DNA of 64,000 nucleotides, taken from positions 102,952-166,951 of the forward strand of contig NZ_LFLT01000004.1 of assembly GCF_001189955.1 (NCBI RefSeq), written 5' to 3'. This document shows, one piece after another, positions 33,001 to 42,069 of the stretch. The translations under genes and the position numbers were made by a program. The DNA is from Herbaspirillum chlorophenolicum (GTDB lineage: Bacteria; Pseudomonadota; Gammaproteobacteria; Burkholderiales; Burkholderiaceae_D). Under the pieces are notes generated by a model that worked only from the letters and a program-made list of their open reading frames with translations, was not told the origin of the DNA and searched no databases. Within the stretch, counting starts at the first letter, position 1. Each line of letters opens with the position of its first letter.

Positions 33001-33581
33001 AGGCGGGTCAGGTTTTCGGTGGTGTCGTGCAGGCGGTTCTCGGTTTCGCGGCGGCGTTCCTTGTACTTGGACACGCCGGCAGCCTCTTCCAGGAAGATGC
33101 GCAGCTCTTCGGGGCGCGCCTCGATGATGCGCGAGATCATGCCCTGGCCGATGATGGCGTAGGCGCGCGGCCCCAGGCCGGTGCCGAGGAAAATATCCTG
33201 GATGTCGCGGCGGCGCACCGCCTGGTTGTTGATGTAATAGGACGAGGTGCCGTCGCGGGTCAGCGTGCGCTTGACGGCGATCTCGGCGTATTGCCCCCAC
33301 TGCCCAGCGGCCTTGCCGGCGGCGTTGTCGAACACCAGTTCGACCGAAGCGCGCCCGGCGGGCTTGCGGTGGGTGGAGCCGTTGAAGATGACGTCCTGCA
33401 TGGATTCGCCGCGCAGCTCGGAGGCCTTGGATTCGCCCAGGACCCAGCGCACGGCATCGATGATATTGGATTTGCCGCAGCCGTTCGGCCCGACCACACC
33501 CACCAGCTGCCCCGGAACCTGGAAATGCGTAGGTTCGACGAAGGACTTGAATCCCGACAATTTAATGGAAGTTAGACGCAC
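30051..33581 (-). CDS. smc: chromosome segregation protein SMC
   Basis: Condensin-type ATPase that compacts and resolves sister chromosomes. The start is set at GTG 33581, where the family N-terminus begins (RLTSIKLSGFKSFVEP); upstream codons show no homology. Length is 1176 aa. Walker A GPNGCGKS is at 31-38. A long coiled coil runs to a hinge near the middle (GNLPLGGVFVTRQGHVVS), a second coiled coil follows, then the C-terminal signature LLSGGEKALTATALVFSMF and Walker B PAPFCLLDEVDAPLDDAN. A TATGAT -10-like box lies on the minus strand at 33642-33647. It heads the smc-zipA-ligA-galU run. Confidence 0.96.
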   Translation of the reverse strand: MRLTSIKLSGFKSFVEPTHFQVPGQLVGVVGPNGCGKSNIIDAVRWVLGESKASELRGESMQDVIFNGSTHRKPAGRASVELVFDNAAGKAAGQWGQYAEIAVKRTLTRDGTSSYYINNQAVRRRDIQDIFLGTGLGPRAYAIIGQGMISRIIEARPEELRIFLEEAAGVSKYKERRRETENRLHDTTENLTRLEDILRELNANLEKLEAQAAVAKKFHELQGDQEEKQKLLWLLRKNEAKSEQEKFFKEIERAQIDLEEQTAKLRHVEAELEHMRQAHYGAGDRLHQAQGHLYQTNSEIGSLEAQIKFVIESRNRLQSQLNSLTAQRDQWQRQGSQQQDELAEAEIALEEFGMRVEQSQQAVQDANERLPALEQAWRESQLKTTESRGKIMQVQQQIELQSTHQRNASNILSGLASRRERLMQEKNGLSMPDDVHLSNLRLQLEEKQASLEEAGMYLEEAQEQVPRLEEERRAAQELVSKETSANAQLEARLSALKQLQESVQAQGKVQPWLEKHGLAELPRLWQKLHIESGWETALEAVLRERMSALEMSNLDWAKAFFSDAPPAKLALYAPNAGIAQPAPQAANGLKPFINLLQLSDPGQRALMNDWLKDVYVADDTAIAFAERGNLPLGGVFVTRQGHVVSQSSVRFYASDSEQDGMLARQQEIENITKQQRAQYMLAEEAKGRAVRAEASLSAASQRLQELRQRVGSLTQSAHSLQIEVMKLAEVQERFNQRSTQIATDLEEIGMQEAEQQQVQAESEARFEQLDIELAELQEQHENGQTDYLGKEQQLNESRTRLRELERSAQETEFAEKSQRSKIEELKRSIATALEQAAQLFASMQQGSLELESLDDQAAQAGLQELLDRRSEQERALADARHELDQLSQQLRTHEENRMQAERSLQPQRDRITELQLKEQAARLNQEQFSEALAQTQADEAALSEKLTADMRPSYLQGEVTRLTNAIAALGAVNLAALDELATASERKHFLDAQHADLNEAITTLQDAIHKIDIETRGLLQDTFDKVNHHFSELFPVLFGGGQAKLIMTGDEILDSGVQVMAQPPGKKNATIHLLSGGEKALTATALVFSMFQLNPAPFCLLDEVDAPLDDANTERFANMVKRMSEHTQFLFISHNKIAMEMAQQLIGVTMQEQGVSRIVAVDMDSAANFSSAEQAA

Positions 33582-33837
33582 GTTATCGACAAAATAAACT
33601 GGTTGGAAGAAAGCGGAAAATTTGCTTCCGGAAAGGCCGGTATCATAACATCGCCAGCCCCCGACCCGGCCAAATAGCGGGGCATTTGCCTCATGGCGAA
33701 CGCTGCAACGGTATCGGCCAGGCACCTGCTCAACGACAAAAAACATTGAACAGTTGAAATTCGGATTGATGCTACTATCGATGCAATACTTTCCGAAACG
33801 GAACTTTCCAACTCGTCATGCCAGGGGAGGCAGACAA

Positions 33838-35091
33838 ATGAAGGAATCCGGGATGCGGCGGCGAATACCAGGGGACGCCGACGCGCAAGCCTTGCTCACA
33901 CTTGTACCGACCACACACGCCGCCACGGCAGAGGAACAGGTCATCATCAAGCGACGCCATCTTCTGAAAACCGGCGCATTGGCATTGCTGGGCCCGCTGC
34001 CGCCCTGGGCACTGGCCGCCGATAACGAACAATCGATCGTGCTCGGCTTTGCCGGCGGGCTGGGCGCCAAGCTGCAAACCAACATCAGCTTCAGCTCGCG
34101 CGACGGGGCATTGCAGGCGATAGAGGAAGCCAACCAGCGCAACATCGTGATCGGCGGCAAGCCCACGCGCTTTTCCCTGCGGCTGGCGGACGACCAGTCG
34201 GAACCGAACTTCGCGCGCATCACCGCCAACTCCCTGGTCGCCGCCAAAGTGGCTGCGGTCATCGGCCACGACACGACCGATACCAGCGTCGCCGCCCTGC
34301 CCATTTATGCCGAGGCAGGCATTCCAATGATCACCCCTACGTCTACCGGACGCGTCATCACGGCATCCGGCTACACCAACGTATTCCAGATGCCCGGCCA
34401 CACCGATATCACCACCGGGCACCTGGCCGAGGCCACCGCCAGCATCGTTCGCGCCCGCCGTATCGCCGTACTGGAGAATGGAACCCAACTCGGCGCGGCA
34501 CTGGCAGATGGTTTCATCCAGAACCTCAAATCCCTGGGCGTCGAACTGGTGACGCGCGACTCCGTCACACCCAAGACCTCCGATTTCAACGCCCCGCTGT
34601 CGCGCCTGAAGAGCAGCGATCCCGAGCTCCTGTTTTTTACCGGCGTCGGTCCCCAGATAAGCGCCTTCCTGCAAAACTTCCAGCGCCTGGACCTGCGCTG
34701 CAAACTGCTTGTGACCGGCGGCGGCGTCAACGTCGAATTTCCGCGTGCCGGCCCTTATCCGGACGGCTCCTACCTGTTGATACACGGATTGCCGCCGGAG
34801 AAGCGGCCTGGTTATGCGGAGTTCGAGAAAGCCTATCGCAGCCGCTTCGAAACAGCCATCAGCGCCTACACCATGTTCGCCTACGATGCGGTCGGCATGA
34901 CAATCGAAGCAATTCGGCGCCTGGACTCAGCCAATCCCAAGCTGCTCATTGCCGAACTGCACAAGATGAAATACAAAGGCATCTCGGGCAACATTTCCTT
35001 CACCTCCGACGGTAGCCAGGCCAATCCGCCCTATACGCTCTACCAAGTAAGCCAGCAGTACTGGAGGCCGATCAAGACTTATGGCGGTTGA
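33838..35091 (+). CDS. ABC transporter substrate-binding protein, branched-chain amino acid (Peripla_BP_6) type
   Basis: Periplasmic receptor of the LivJ/AmiC-like fold. The start at ATG 33838 has GGGAGG 7 nt upstream and gives 417 aa. An unusual lead of about 42 residues precedes a twin-arginine-like signal (KRRHLLKTGALALL), then the mature domain (SIVLGFAGGLGAKLQTNISF). Recognisable LivJ-type features are VAAVIGHDTTDTSVAALPIY and PMITPTSTG. No permease or ATPase lies nearby, so it may serve a transporter elsewhere or act as a sensor partner; the divergent neighbour is smc and the convergent neighbour is a chemoreceptor. The ligand is not predictable. Confidence 0.85.
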   Translation: MKESGMRRRIPGDADAQALLTLVPTTHAATAEEQVIIKRRHLLKTGALALLGPLPPWALAADNEQSIVLGFAGGLGAKLQTNISFSSRDGALQAIEEANQRNIVIGGKPTRFSLRLADDQSEPNFARITANSLVAAKVAAVIGHDTTDTSVAALPIYAEAGIPMITPTSTGRVITASGYTNVFQMPGHTDITTGHLAEATASIVRARRIAVLENGTQLGAALADGFIQNLKSLGVELVTRDSVTPKTSDFNAPLSRLKSSDPELLFFTGVGPQISAFLQNFQRLDLRCKLLVTGGGVNVEFPRAGPYPDGSYLLIHGLPPEKRPGYAEFEKAYRSRFETAISAYTMFAYDAVGMTIEAIRRLDSANPKLLIAELHKMKYKGISGNISFTSDGSQANPPYTLYQVSQQYWRPIKTYGG

Positions 35092-35114
35092 AACGAGTAT
35101 TTCCCTGGCAGCGC

Positions 35115-35155
35115 AAAAAAAAACGCCGCGGTTTTAACCGCGGCGTTTTTCTTTC
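35115..35155. terminator. bidirectional intrinsic terminator
   Basis: AACGCCGCGGTT (35122-35133) and AACCGCGGCGTT (35136-35147) form a 12-bp stem with a very short loop. It is flanked by an A-run (35115-35123) and a T-run (35146-35150), so it works on both strands. It lies between the convergent binding-protein and chemoreceptor genes. Confidence 0.92.
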
Positions 35156-35182
35156 TGCCTTTTCACCTTTTCCCGGGAAAAA

Positions 35183-36928
35183 TCAGAAGGTCTCCCACTC
35201 ATCATCGTTGATACTTGGCTTGGCCTTGGCAGGTGCGGGCTTCGGCGCCGGCAAAGGCGCCGCTGCAACTGCCGGCTTGGCTGCGACCTTAGGTGCAACA
35301 GGCTTGGCAACGGCCGCAGGACGGCTCATCGCAGGCGCCGGTGATTTCACGGGCGCCATCGGTACACCCTGATCGGCGCCATCTTCGACGCGGAAGGCGG
35401 CCACCGCCTGCTTGAGACGGCGTGCCTGCTCCTCCAGCGAACCGGCGGCGGCGGCGGCTTGCTCGACCAATGCCGCGTTCTGCTGCGTTACCTGGTCCAT
35501 CTGGCCGATCGCATGGTTAACCTGTTCGATACCATTGCGCTGCTCTTCGGATGCCGCCGAAATCTCGCCGACGATGTCGGTAAGGCGCCGTACCGCAGAC
35601 ACCACTTCCCCCATGGTTTCGCCTGCACGTGCCACCTGGTCCGAACCGCTGCCCACACGCTGCACCGAATCCTCGATCAAGGCCTTGATCTCCTTGGCCG
35701 CCTGCGCGCTGCGCTGGGCCAGGCTGCGCACTTCGGAAGCCACCACCGCGAAACCGCGGCCCTGCTCACCGGCGCGCGCGGCTTCTACCGCAGCGTTGAG
35801 CGCCAGGATGTTGGTCTGGAAGGCGATACCGTCGATCACGCCGATGATGTCGGAAATCTTGCGCGAGCTTTCGGTGATGCCTTCCATGGTCTGCACCACC
35901 TGCCCCACCACCTCACCGCCGCGGCTGGCGATATCGGAAGCGCTGTTGGCCAGTTGGCCTGCCTGGCGCGCGTTGTCGGCGTTCTGCTTCACTGTTGAGG
36001 TGAGCGAATCCATGCTGGACGCGGTGGTTGCCAGCGATCCCGCCTGCTGTTCGGTGCGGGAAGACAGATCGAGGTTGCCCGCAGCGATTTCGCGCGCACC
36101 GATGTCGATGGCGTCGGTACCCTGGTGGATGCCCTTGATCACGGCGGCCAGGCGTTCGCGCATCGAGGCCATTTCATACAACAGGCTCTTGCTGTCGCCG
36201 GGACGCGTATCGACGCGCACGGTCAGGTCGCCGGCGGCGATGCGCGTGGCGATATTGACCGCATAGGCCGGCTCGCCGCCCAGGCTGCGCGTGATACGGC
36301 GGATGATGGCCAGCATCATGGCCGAGACCAGCACGCCCACCACCAGCAGGATGCCCAGCAGCTTGAACAGTTCGGAACGGAATTGCGCCTGCACGTCGCT
36401 CAGGAACACGCCGGTGACGATGTACCAGTCCCATTGCTCGTTGTGGACCAGATAGCTCATCTTGGGCGTGCGGTTGCTGTCATCGGTGCCGGGCAAGCGG
36501 CCCATGTATTCGACGAAGCCCTTCTTGTCCGCCTTGCCGACCTTCACCATCTCGGCATAGTAGGCCTTGCCGTTGGAATCCTTGCGGTCAGCCACGTTCT
36601 TGCCGACCATGGCCTTGTTGGACGGCAGCATCAGCACCACCGGCTCCGAATTGAAGATGAACAGGTAATTGTCGCCGTCGTAGCGCATGGCCCCGATGCG
36701 CTCCAGCGCCGACTTCTGGGCATCGGCCAAGGACAGGCGGCCGGCGGCGACGTCGGCCACGTAGCTGTTCACCACGCCGTTGGCGGCTTCCACGACACGG
36801 CGCAAACCGTCCTTGCGCTCTTCGATCATGTTGTTGCGGCCGCTGATGGCGGACCAGGCGACAAGTATCAGCAAACCGATCCACATCACGACCAGCGCGG
36901 ACAGGAGTTGTGCTTTGAGGCTTTTCAT
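35183..36928 (-). CDS. methyl-accepting chemotaxis protein with periplasmic Cache-type sensor
   Basis: Chemoreceptor of 581 aa. It has a first membrane segment (about 8-28), a periplasmic single-Cache-like domain (about 35-185, with [20 protein letters not shown]), a second membrane segment (about 189-210), HAMP, and a cytoplasmic coiled-coil signalling domain. The hairpin tip is conserved ([20 protein letters not shown]). An Ala/Pro/Lys-rich tether of about 50 residues leads to a C-terminal EWETF, close to the NWETF pentapeptide that binds CheR in high-abundance receptors. The ligand is unknown; the HAMP and signalling helix resemble Tar/Tsr-class receptors of Burkholderiales. GGAG lies before the ATG, and a CCGGCGC/GCGCCGG hairpin occupies 36951-36970 in its leader. 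Confidence 0.93.
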   Translation of the reverse strand: MKSLKAQLLSALVVMWIGLLILVAWSAISGRNNMIEERKDGLRRVVEAANGVVNSYVADVAAGRLSLADAQKSALERIGAMRYDGDNYLFIFNSEPVVLMLPSNKAMVGKNVADRKDSNGKAYYAEMVKVGKADKKGFVEYMGRLPGTDDSNRTPKMSYLVHNEQWDWYIVTGVFLSDVQAQFRSELFKLLGILLVVGVLVSAMMLAIIRRITRSLGGEPAYAVNIATRIAAGDLTVRVDTRPGDSKSLLYEMASMRERLAAVIKGIHQGTDAIDIGAREIAAGNLDLSSRTEQQAGSLATTASSMDSLTSTVKQNADNARQAGQLANSASDIASRGGEVVGQVVQTMEGITESSRKISDIIGVIDGIAFQTNILALNAAVEAARAGEQGRGFAVVASEVRSLAQRSAQAAKEIKALIEDSVQRVGSGSDQVARAGETMGEVVSAVRRLTDIVGEISAASEEQRNGIEQVNHAIGQMDQVTQQNAALVEQAAAAAGSLEEQARRLKQAVAAFRVEDGADQGVPMAPVKSPAPAMSRPAAVAKPVAPKVAAKPAVAAAPLPAPKPAPAKAKPSINDDEWETF

Positions 36929-37258
36929 TGTTTTTCTCCGGAACAGGCCACCGGCGCAAAAGAGCGCCGGAAATAGTTATTTTTGGCGAGATGCAACGAT
37001 ACGCCACAAGCAAGCCCGACAATCCCATGAATACATATCCATCGCCCCCGCGATTGTTGCGATTGAATAATTGACAACACACCTCCTCGATATTCCTTCC
37101 CCCGCCATTTCCATGCCGTTTTATCAATTCCTTGCGCAGCGGCGCCGATTCATCGGGCGTTGTTAATGACGGTATAATTCTCAGCTTTCCCCTGCACTTT
37201 GCCAAAGGCCGTCGGCGGCATACCGGCCCGGCCCACAGGATCTTTCCAGTTCAGCACC
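36929..37258. other. divergent spacer between the chemoreceptor and dapC
   Basis: This 330-nt region carries the leader hairpin of the chemoreceptor at 36951-36970 (7-bp stem, 6-nt loop) and a -10-like TATAAT on the plus strand at 37173-37178, 81 nt before the dapC start. I found no good -35 for it and no clear flagellar sigma-28 promoter for the receptor gene. No coding sequence is evident. Confidence 0.5.
37173..37178 (+). promoter_or_regulatory. candidate -10 box for dapC
   Basis: Perfect TATAAT in the dapC upstream region. The expected -35 position (about 37150-37155, TCATCG) is poor, so this is a partial promoter call only. Confidence 0.4.
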
Positions 37259-38473
37259 GTGAATCCCTTACTCGACCAGTTACAGCCCTACCCCTTTGAA
37301 AAGCTGAAGAAGCTGTTTGCCGACGTCACGCCCGATCCCGACTACCGCCCCATCAGCCTGGGCATCGGCGAGCCCAAGCATCCGACGCCGCCCTTCATCC
37401 AGAAGGCGCTGGCCGACAATCTCACGGGCTTGGCCACTTATCCTGCCACCTTGGGCAGCGAAGTCCTGCGCGGCACCATTGCCGATTGGCTGCAACGCCG
37501 CTACGGTATTGCGCGTCCCGATCCGGCGACCGAAGTGCTGCCGGTCAATGGCTCGCGCGAAGCGCTGTTCTCGCTCACGCAAACCGTGGTCGATCCGACC
37601 CGGCCCGGCGCGCTGGTGATGTGCCCCAATCCGTTCTACCAGATCTACGAAGGCGCGGCCTACCTGGCCGGCGCCCAGCCTTATTTCGTCAACTCCGATC
37701 CGGCGCGCAACTTCGCGCCCGATTTCAGCCAGGTGCCGGAAGAGGTATGGGCGCGCGTGCAACTGCTGTTCGTGTGCTCGCCGGGCAACCCGACCGGCGC
37801 CGTGCTGTCGCTGGAGGACTGGAAGGAGTTGTTCGCGCTGTCGGACCGCTACGGCTTCGTGATCGCCTCCGACGAGTGCTATTCGGAAATCTATTTCAAG
37901 AAAGAAGCGCCACTGGGCGGCATGGAAGCGGCGCACAAGCTGGGCCGTACCGGCTATCCGCGCCTGATCTCGTTCTCCAGCCTGTCCAAGCGCTCCAACG
38001 TGCCGGGCATGCGCTCGGGCTTCGTGGCAGGCGATGCCGCCATCCTGAAGAAATTCCTGCTCTACCGCACCTATCACGGCGGCGCCATGAGCCCATCGAT
38101 CCAGGCGGCCTCGGTGGCGGCATGGAAGGATGAGACGCATGTACAGGACAACATCGCAAAATACGTCACCAAGTTTTCGCAAGTGACGCCGCTGTTGCGG
38201 GAAGTGCTGGACGTGGCTCTGCCGGACGCCAGCTTCTACCTGTGGGCGCGCGTGGGCAAGCTGGTCGACATCAGCGACGAGGAATTCGCCCGCCGCCTGT
38301 ACGCCGAATATAATGTCACGGTCTTGCCGGGCAGCTACCTCGCACGCGAGGCGCACGGCATCAATCCGGGCGCCGGCCGCATCCGCATGGCCCTGGTGGC
38401 CGAAGTGGATGAATGCCTGGAGGCGGCGCAACGCATCGTCGCCTTCGTCAAGAAATTGACCGCCGGCAAATAA
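37259..38473 (+). CDS. dapC: succinyldiaminopimelate transaminase DapC
   Basis: PLP aminotransferase of fold type I that converts N-succinyl-2-amino-6-oxopimelate to N-succinyl-LL-diaminopimelate in lysine and peptidoglycan synthesis. The start is set at GTG 37259 ([19 protein letters not shown] follows), giving 404 aa; the upstream TTG-initiated extension has no family support. The Schiff-base lysine lies in [18 protein letters not shown], and the [11 protein letters not shown] and [10 protein letters not shown] motifs are present. It is first in the dapC-dapD-yffB-dapE cluster, which fixes the call against other class I aminotransferases. Confidence 0.93.
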   Translation: MNPLLDQLQPYPFEKLKKLFADVTPDPDYRPISLGIGEPKHPTPPFIQKALADNLTGLATYPATLGSEVLRGTIADWLQRRYGIARPDPATEVLPVNGSREALFSLTQTVVDPTRPGALVMCPNPFYQIYEGAAYLAGAQPYFVNSDPARNFAPDFSQVPEEVWARVQLLFVCSPGNPTGAVLSLEDWKELFALSDRYGFVIASDECYSEIYFKKEAPLGGMEAAHKLGRTGYPRLISFSSLSKRSNVPGMRSGFVAGDAAILKKFLLYRTYHGGAMSPSIQAASVAAWKDETHVQDNIAKYVTKFSQVTPLLREVLDVALPDASFYLWARVGKLVDISDEEFARRLYAEYNVTVLPGSYLAREAHGINPGAGRIRMALVAEVDECLEAAQRIVAFVKKLTAGK

Positions 38474-38531
38474 GCCCAACGCAATCTGCAATCCGTTTTT
38501 ATTTTTCACCCAACCGTTCATCGACATCAAC

Positions 38532-39368
38532 ATGACACAGTCCATTCAGCAAATCATCGACCAGGCATGGGAAGACCGCGCCAGCCTCTCCCCCAAGACC
38601 GCTCCGGCAGACATCCGCAATGCGGTAGCTGAAGTGATCGCAGGCCTGAACGATGGCACCCTGCGCGTCGCCAACCGTCAAGGCGTCGGCCAGTGGGAAG
38701 TCAACCAATGGGTGAAGAAGGCCATCCTGCTGTCCTTCCGCCTGGAAGACAACGTGGTGGTGTCGTCCGGCGCGCCCGGCTACCCGCAGTTCTACGACAA
38801 GGTGCCGACCAAGTTCGCCAACTACACCGCTGAAGATTTCGCCAAGGGCGGCTTCCGCGTGGTGCCGCCGGCGGTTGCCCGCCACGGCTCCTTCATCGGC
38901 CGCAACGTGGTGCTGATGCCGTCCTACGTCAACATCGGCGCCTACGTCGATGAAGGCGCGATGGTCGACACCTGGGCCACCGTCGGCTCGGCCGCCCAGA
39001 TCGGCAAGAACGTCCACCTGTCCGGCGGCGTCGGCATCGGCGGCGTGCTGGAACCGGTGCAGGCCGGCCCGGTCATCATCGAAGACAACTGCTTCATCGG
39101 CGCCCGTTCGGAAGTCGTCGAAGGCGTGATCATCGAAGAGAACTCGGTGCTGTCGATGGGCGTGTACATCGGCCAGTCGACCAAGATCTATGACCGCGAA
39201 ACCGGCGAAGTGCACTACGGCCGCGTGCCGGCAGGCTCCGTCGTGGTGCCGGGCAACCTGCCGTCCAAGGATGGCAAGTACAGCCTGTACGCTGCGATCA
39301 TCGTCAAGAAGGTCGATGCCCAGACCCGTTCGAAGACCTCGATCAACGAACTGCTGCGCGGCGAGTAA
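38532..39368 (+). CDS. dapD: 2,3,4,5-tetrahydropyridine-2,6-dicarboxylate N-succinyltransferase
   Basis: Adds succinyl from succinyl-CoA to tetrahydrodipicolinate in the succinylase branch of the DAP pathway. The protein has 278 aa: an N-terminal helical domain ([19 protein letters not shown]) and a left-handed beta-helix of hexapeptide repeats ([20 protein letters not shown]) with the active-site loop region. It ends with [11 protein letters not shown]. It lies 58 nt after dapC. The product of this gene is the precursor of the DapC substrate. Confidence 0.97.
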   Translation: MTQSIQQIIDQAWEDRASLSPKTAPADIRNAVAEVIAGLNDGTLRVANRQGVGQWEVNQWVKKAILLSFRLEDNVVVSSGAPGYPQFYDKVPTKFANYTAEDFAKGGFRVVPPAVARHGSFIGRNVVLMPSYVNIGAYVDEGAMVDTWATVGSAAQIGKNVHLSGGVGIGGVLEPVQAGPVIIEDNCFIGARSEVVEGVIIEENSVLSMGVYIGQSTKIYDRETGEVHYGRVPAGSVVVPGNLPSKDGKYSLYAAIIVKKVDAQTRSKTSINELLRGE

Positions 39369-39393
39369 TCACTGACGCAAAGTTGTACCCCTG

Positions 39394-39427
39394 CGCCGCG
39401 CCGGTTGTCACGCACACCGGCGCGGCG
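39394..39427 (+). repeat. 12-bp perfect inverted repeat after dapD
   Basis: CGCCGCGCCGGT (39394-39405) and ACCGGCGCGGCG (39416-39427) pair perfectly around a 10-nt loop, 25 nt after the dapD stop. No U-tract follows. It belongs to the same group of U-poor post-stop hairpins as those after map, cphA and frr. Confidence 0.55.
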
Positions 39428-39467
39428 TCGTGTTCTGAAGCGCCCCGCATTGAACGAGTAAAAGAGC

Positions 39468-39827
39468 ATGGCAAAAGACATCACGCTGTACGGCATCCCC
39501 AACTGCGACACGGTCAAGAAAGCCCGCGTGTGGCTGGACGAGCAAGGCATCGCCTACACCTTCCACGATTTCAAGAAGGCCGGGCTGGACGCCGCGCAGG
39601 CACAAGCCTGGCTGAAGGATGTCGAACGCGACGTGCTGGTCAACCGCAAGGGCACCACCTGGCGCGCACTGCCTGACGAGCGCAAGGCTGCGGTCACCAA
39701 TGACGCCGCCGCAGTGGCGCTGATGGTCGAGAACCCGTCGGTGGTCAAGCGCCCGGTGCTGTTCGACGGCAAGCAATATCACGTCGGCTTCAAGGCCGAC
39801 CAGTATCAACATATCTTCGACAAATAA
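39468..39827 (+). CDS. yffB: ArsC/Spx-family reductase-like protein YffB
   Basis: Small thioredoxin-fold protein (119 aa) of the arsenate reductase ArsC-like group. It has a single N-terminal cysteine in YGIPNCDTVKKARVWLDE and the C-terminal KRPVLFDGKQYHVGFKADQY block of the Spx/YffB type. It sits between dapD and dapE; E. coli yffB is also beside dapE. A role in glutathione-dependent thiol reduction is suggested for the family, while arsenate reduction is doubtful. Four nucleotides separate it from dapE. Confidence 0.88.
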   Translation: MAKDITLYGIPNCDTVKKARVWLDEQGIAYTFHDFKKAGLDAAQAQAWLKDVERDVLVNRKGTTWRALPDERKAAVTNDAAAVALMVENPSVVKRPVLFDGKQYHVGFKADQYQHIFDK

Positions 39828-40958
<1,131 letters not shown>

Positions 40959-41064
40959 GTCCCAGGGCGCCAAGCCCGGAAGCGCCTTGCACTTCTCCGC
41001 CATCCTCGCGAGGGCGGCGATCCAGTGACGTTTTTCGATATTTCGATATGCAACGAACGCCACT

Positions 41065-41096
41065 GGGTCCCGGCTTCTGTCGGGACGACAAGCATG
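41065..41096 (+). repeat. short intergenic inverted repeat before prmB
   Basis: The stretch CACTGGGTCCCGGCTTCTGT continuing with CGGGACGAC contains GTCCCG and CGGGAC as short arms. Its wording is like a dispersed element widespread in Burkholderiales intergenic regions (CACTGG, then a GGGxxC inverted repeat). A second CCAGTG copy lies at about 41020. Only one copy is seen in this window, so repeat status is a recollection, not shown here. Confidence 0.35.
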
Positions 41097-41146
41097 TGCG
41101 TCATTCGAGTGATCAGGACTATCGGGCTCAACAAGAGATCAACATC

Positions 41147-42037
41147 ATGACATCCAACAATTTCTCCACCGTGCGCGACCTGCTGCGCTACGCCGTGACC
41201 CGCTTCAACACCGAGCAGCTATTCTTCGGCCACGGCAGCAGCAACGCCTTCGACGAGGCCGCCTACCTGATCCTGCATACGCTGAAACTGCCGCTGGACC
41301 AGCTCGATCCCTTCCTCGACGCGCGCCTGCTGCCCGACGAGATCGCAACCGTCATGCGCGTCATCGAACGCCGCAGCAAGGATCGCGTGCCGGCCGCCTA
41401 CCTCACCAACGAAGCCTGGCTGGGCGCTTACCGCTTCTATGTGGACGAACGCGTGATCGTGCCGCGCTCCTTCATCGCCGAACTGATCCCGCACCATTTC
41501 TCGCCGTGGATCCAGGATCCGGAAACCATCGAAAACGTGCTGGACCTGTGCACCGGTTCGGGCTGCCTGCCCATCCTGCTGGCCGACGCCTTCCCCGGCG
41601 CCCAGGTCGATGCCGTCGACATCTCGGCCGATGCGCTGGAAGTGGCGCACAGGAACGTCGCCGACTACCACCTGCAAGACCGCATCACGCTAGTAGAGTC
41701 CGACCTCTACACCCAGCTGGCCCCGCGCAAGTACGACCTGATCATCAGCAACCCGCCATATGTGAATTCCGGTTCGATGGCCAAGCTGCCGCAGGAATAC
41801 CTGCGCGAACCGCAACTGGCGCTGGCCGGCGGTGAGGACGGCATGGACCTGGTGCGCAAGATCGTGGCCGGCACCGCCGAGCGCCTGACCGAGAACGGCG
41901 TGCTGGTGGTCGAGATCGGCAACGAGCGCGAATTCGCCGAAGCCGCCTTCCCCGACCTCGAACTGACCTGGCTCACCACCAGCGCCGGCGATGACATGGT
42001 GTTCCTGCTGACGGCCGAACAGCTGCAACTGGGCTGA
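41147..42037 (+). CDS. prmB: 50S ribosomal protein L3 N(5)-glutamine methyltransferase PrmB
   Basis: SAM-dependent methyltransferase that methylates a glutamine of ribosomal protein L3. The start MTSNNFSTVRDLLRYAVTRF (ATG 41147) gives 296 aa. The SAM site DLCTGSGCLPILLADAFP and the catalytic NPPYVNSGSM are intact. The N-terminal helical domain with VPAAYLTNEAWLGAYRFYVD favours PrmB over PrmC. It commonly follows dapE in beta- and gammaproteobacteria. The longer upstream frame (to 41048) passes through the intergenic repeat and was not used. Confidence 0.93.
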   Translation: MTSNNFSTVRDLLRYAVTRFNTEQLFFGHGSSNAFDEAAYLILHTLKLPLDQLDPFLDARLLPDEIATVMRVIERRSKDRVPAAYLTNEAWLGAYRFYVDERVIVPRSFIAELIPHHFSPWIQDPETIENVLDLCTGSGCLPILLADAFPGAQVDAVDISADALEVAHRNVADYHLQDRITLVESDLYTQLAPRKYDLIISNPPYVNSGSMAKLPQEYLREPQLALAGGEDGMDLVRKIVAGTAERLTENGVLVVEIGNEREFAEAAFPDLELTWLTTSAGDDMVFLLTAEQLQLG

Positions 42038-42069
42038 TCCGCCTCGCTTTTTTCCGATTTGACTGACCA

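Noticed and set aside
30006..33575. 1189-codon plus-strand frame across smc
   Set aside because: Antisense shadow; low-complexity Leu/Gln/Arg translation reflects the coiled-coil codons of smc.
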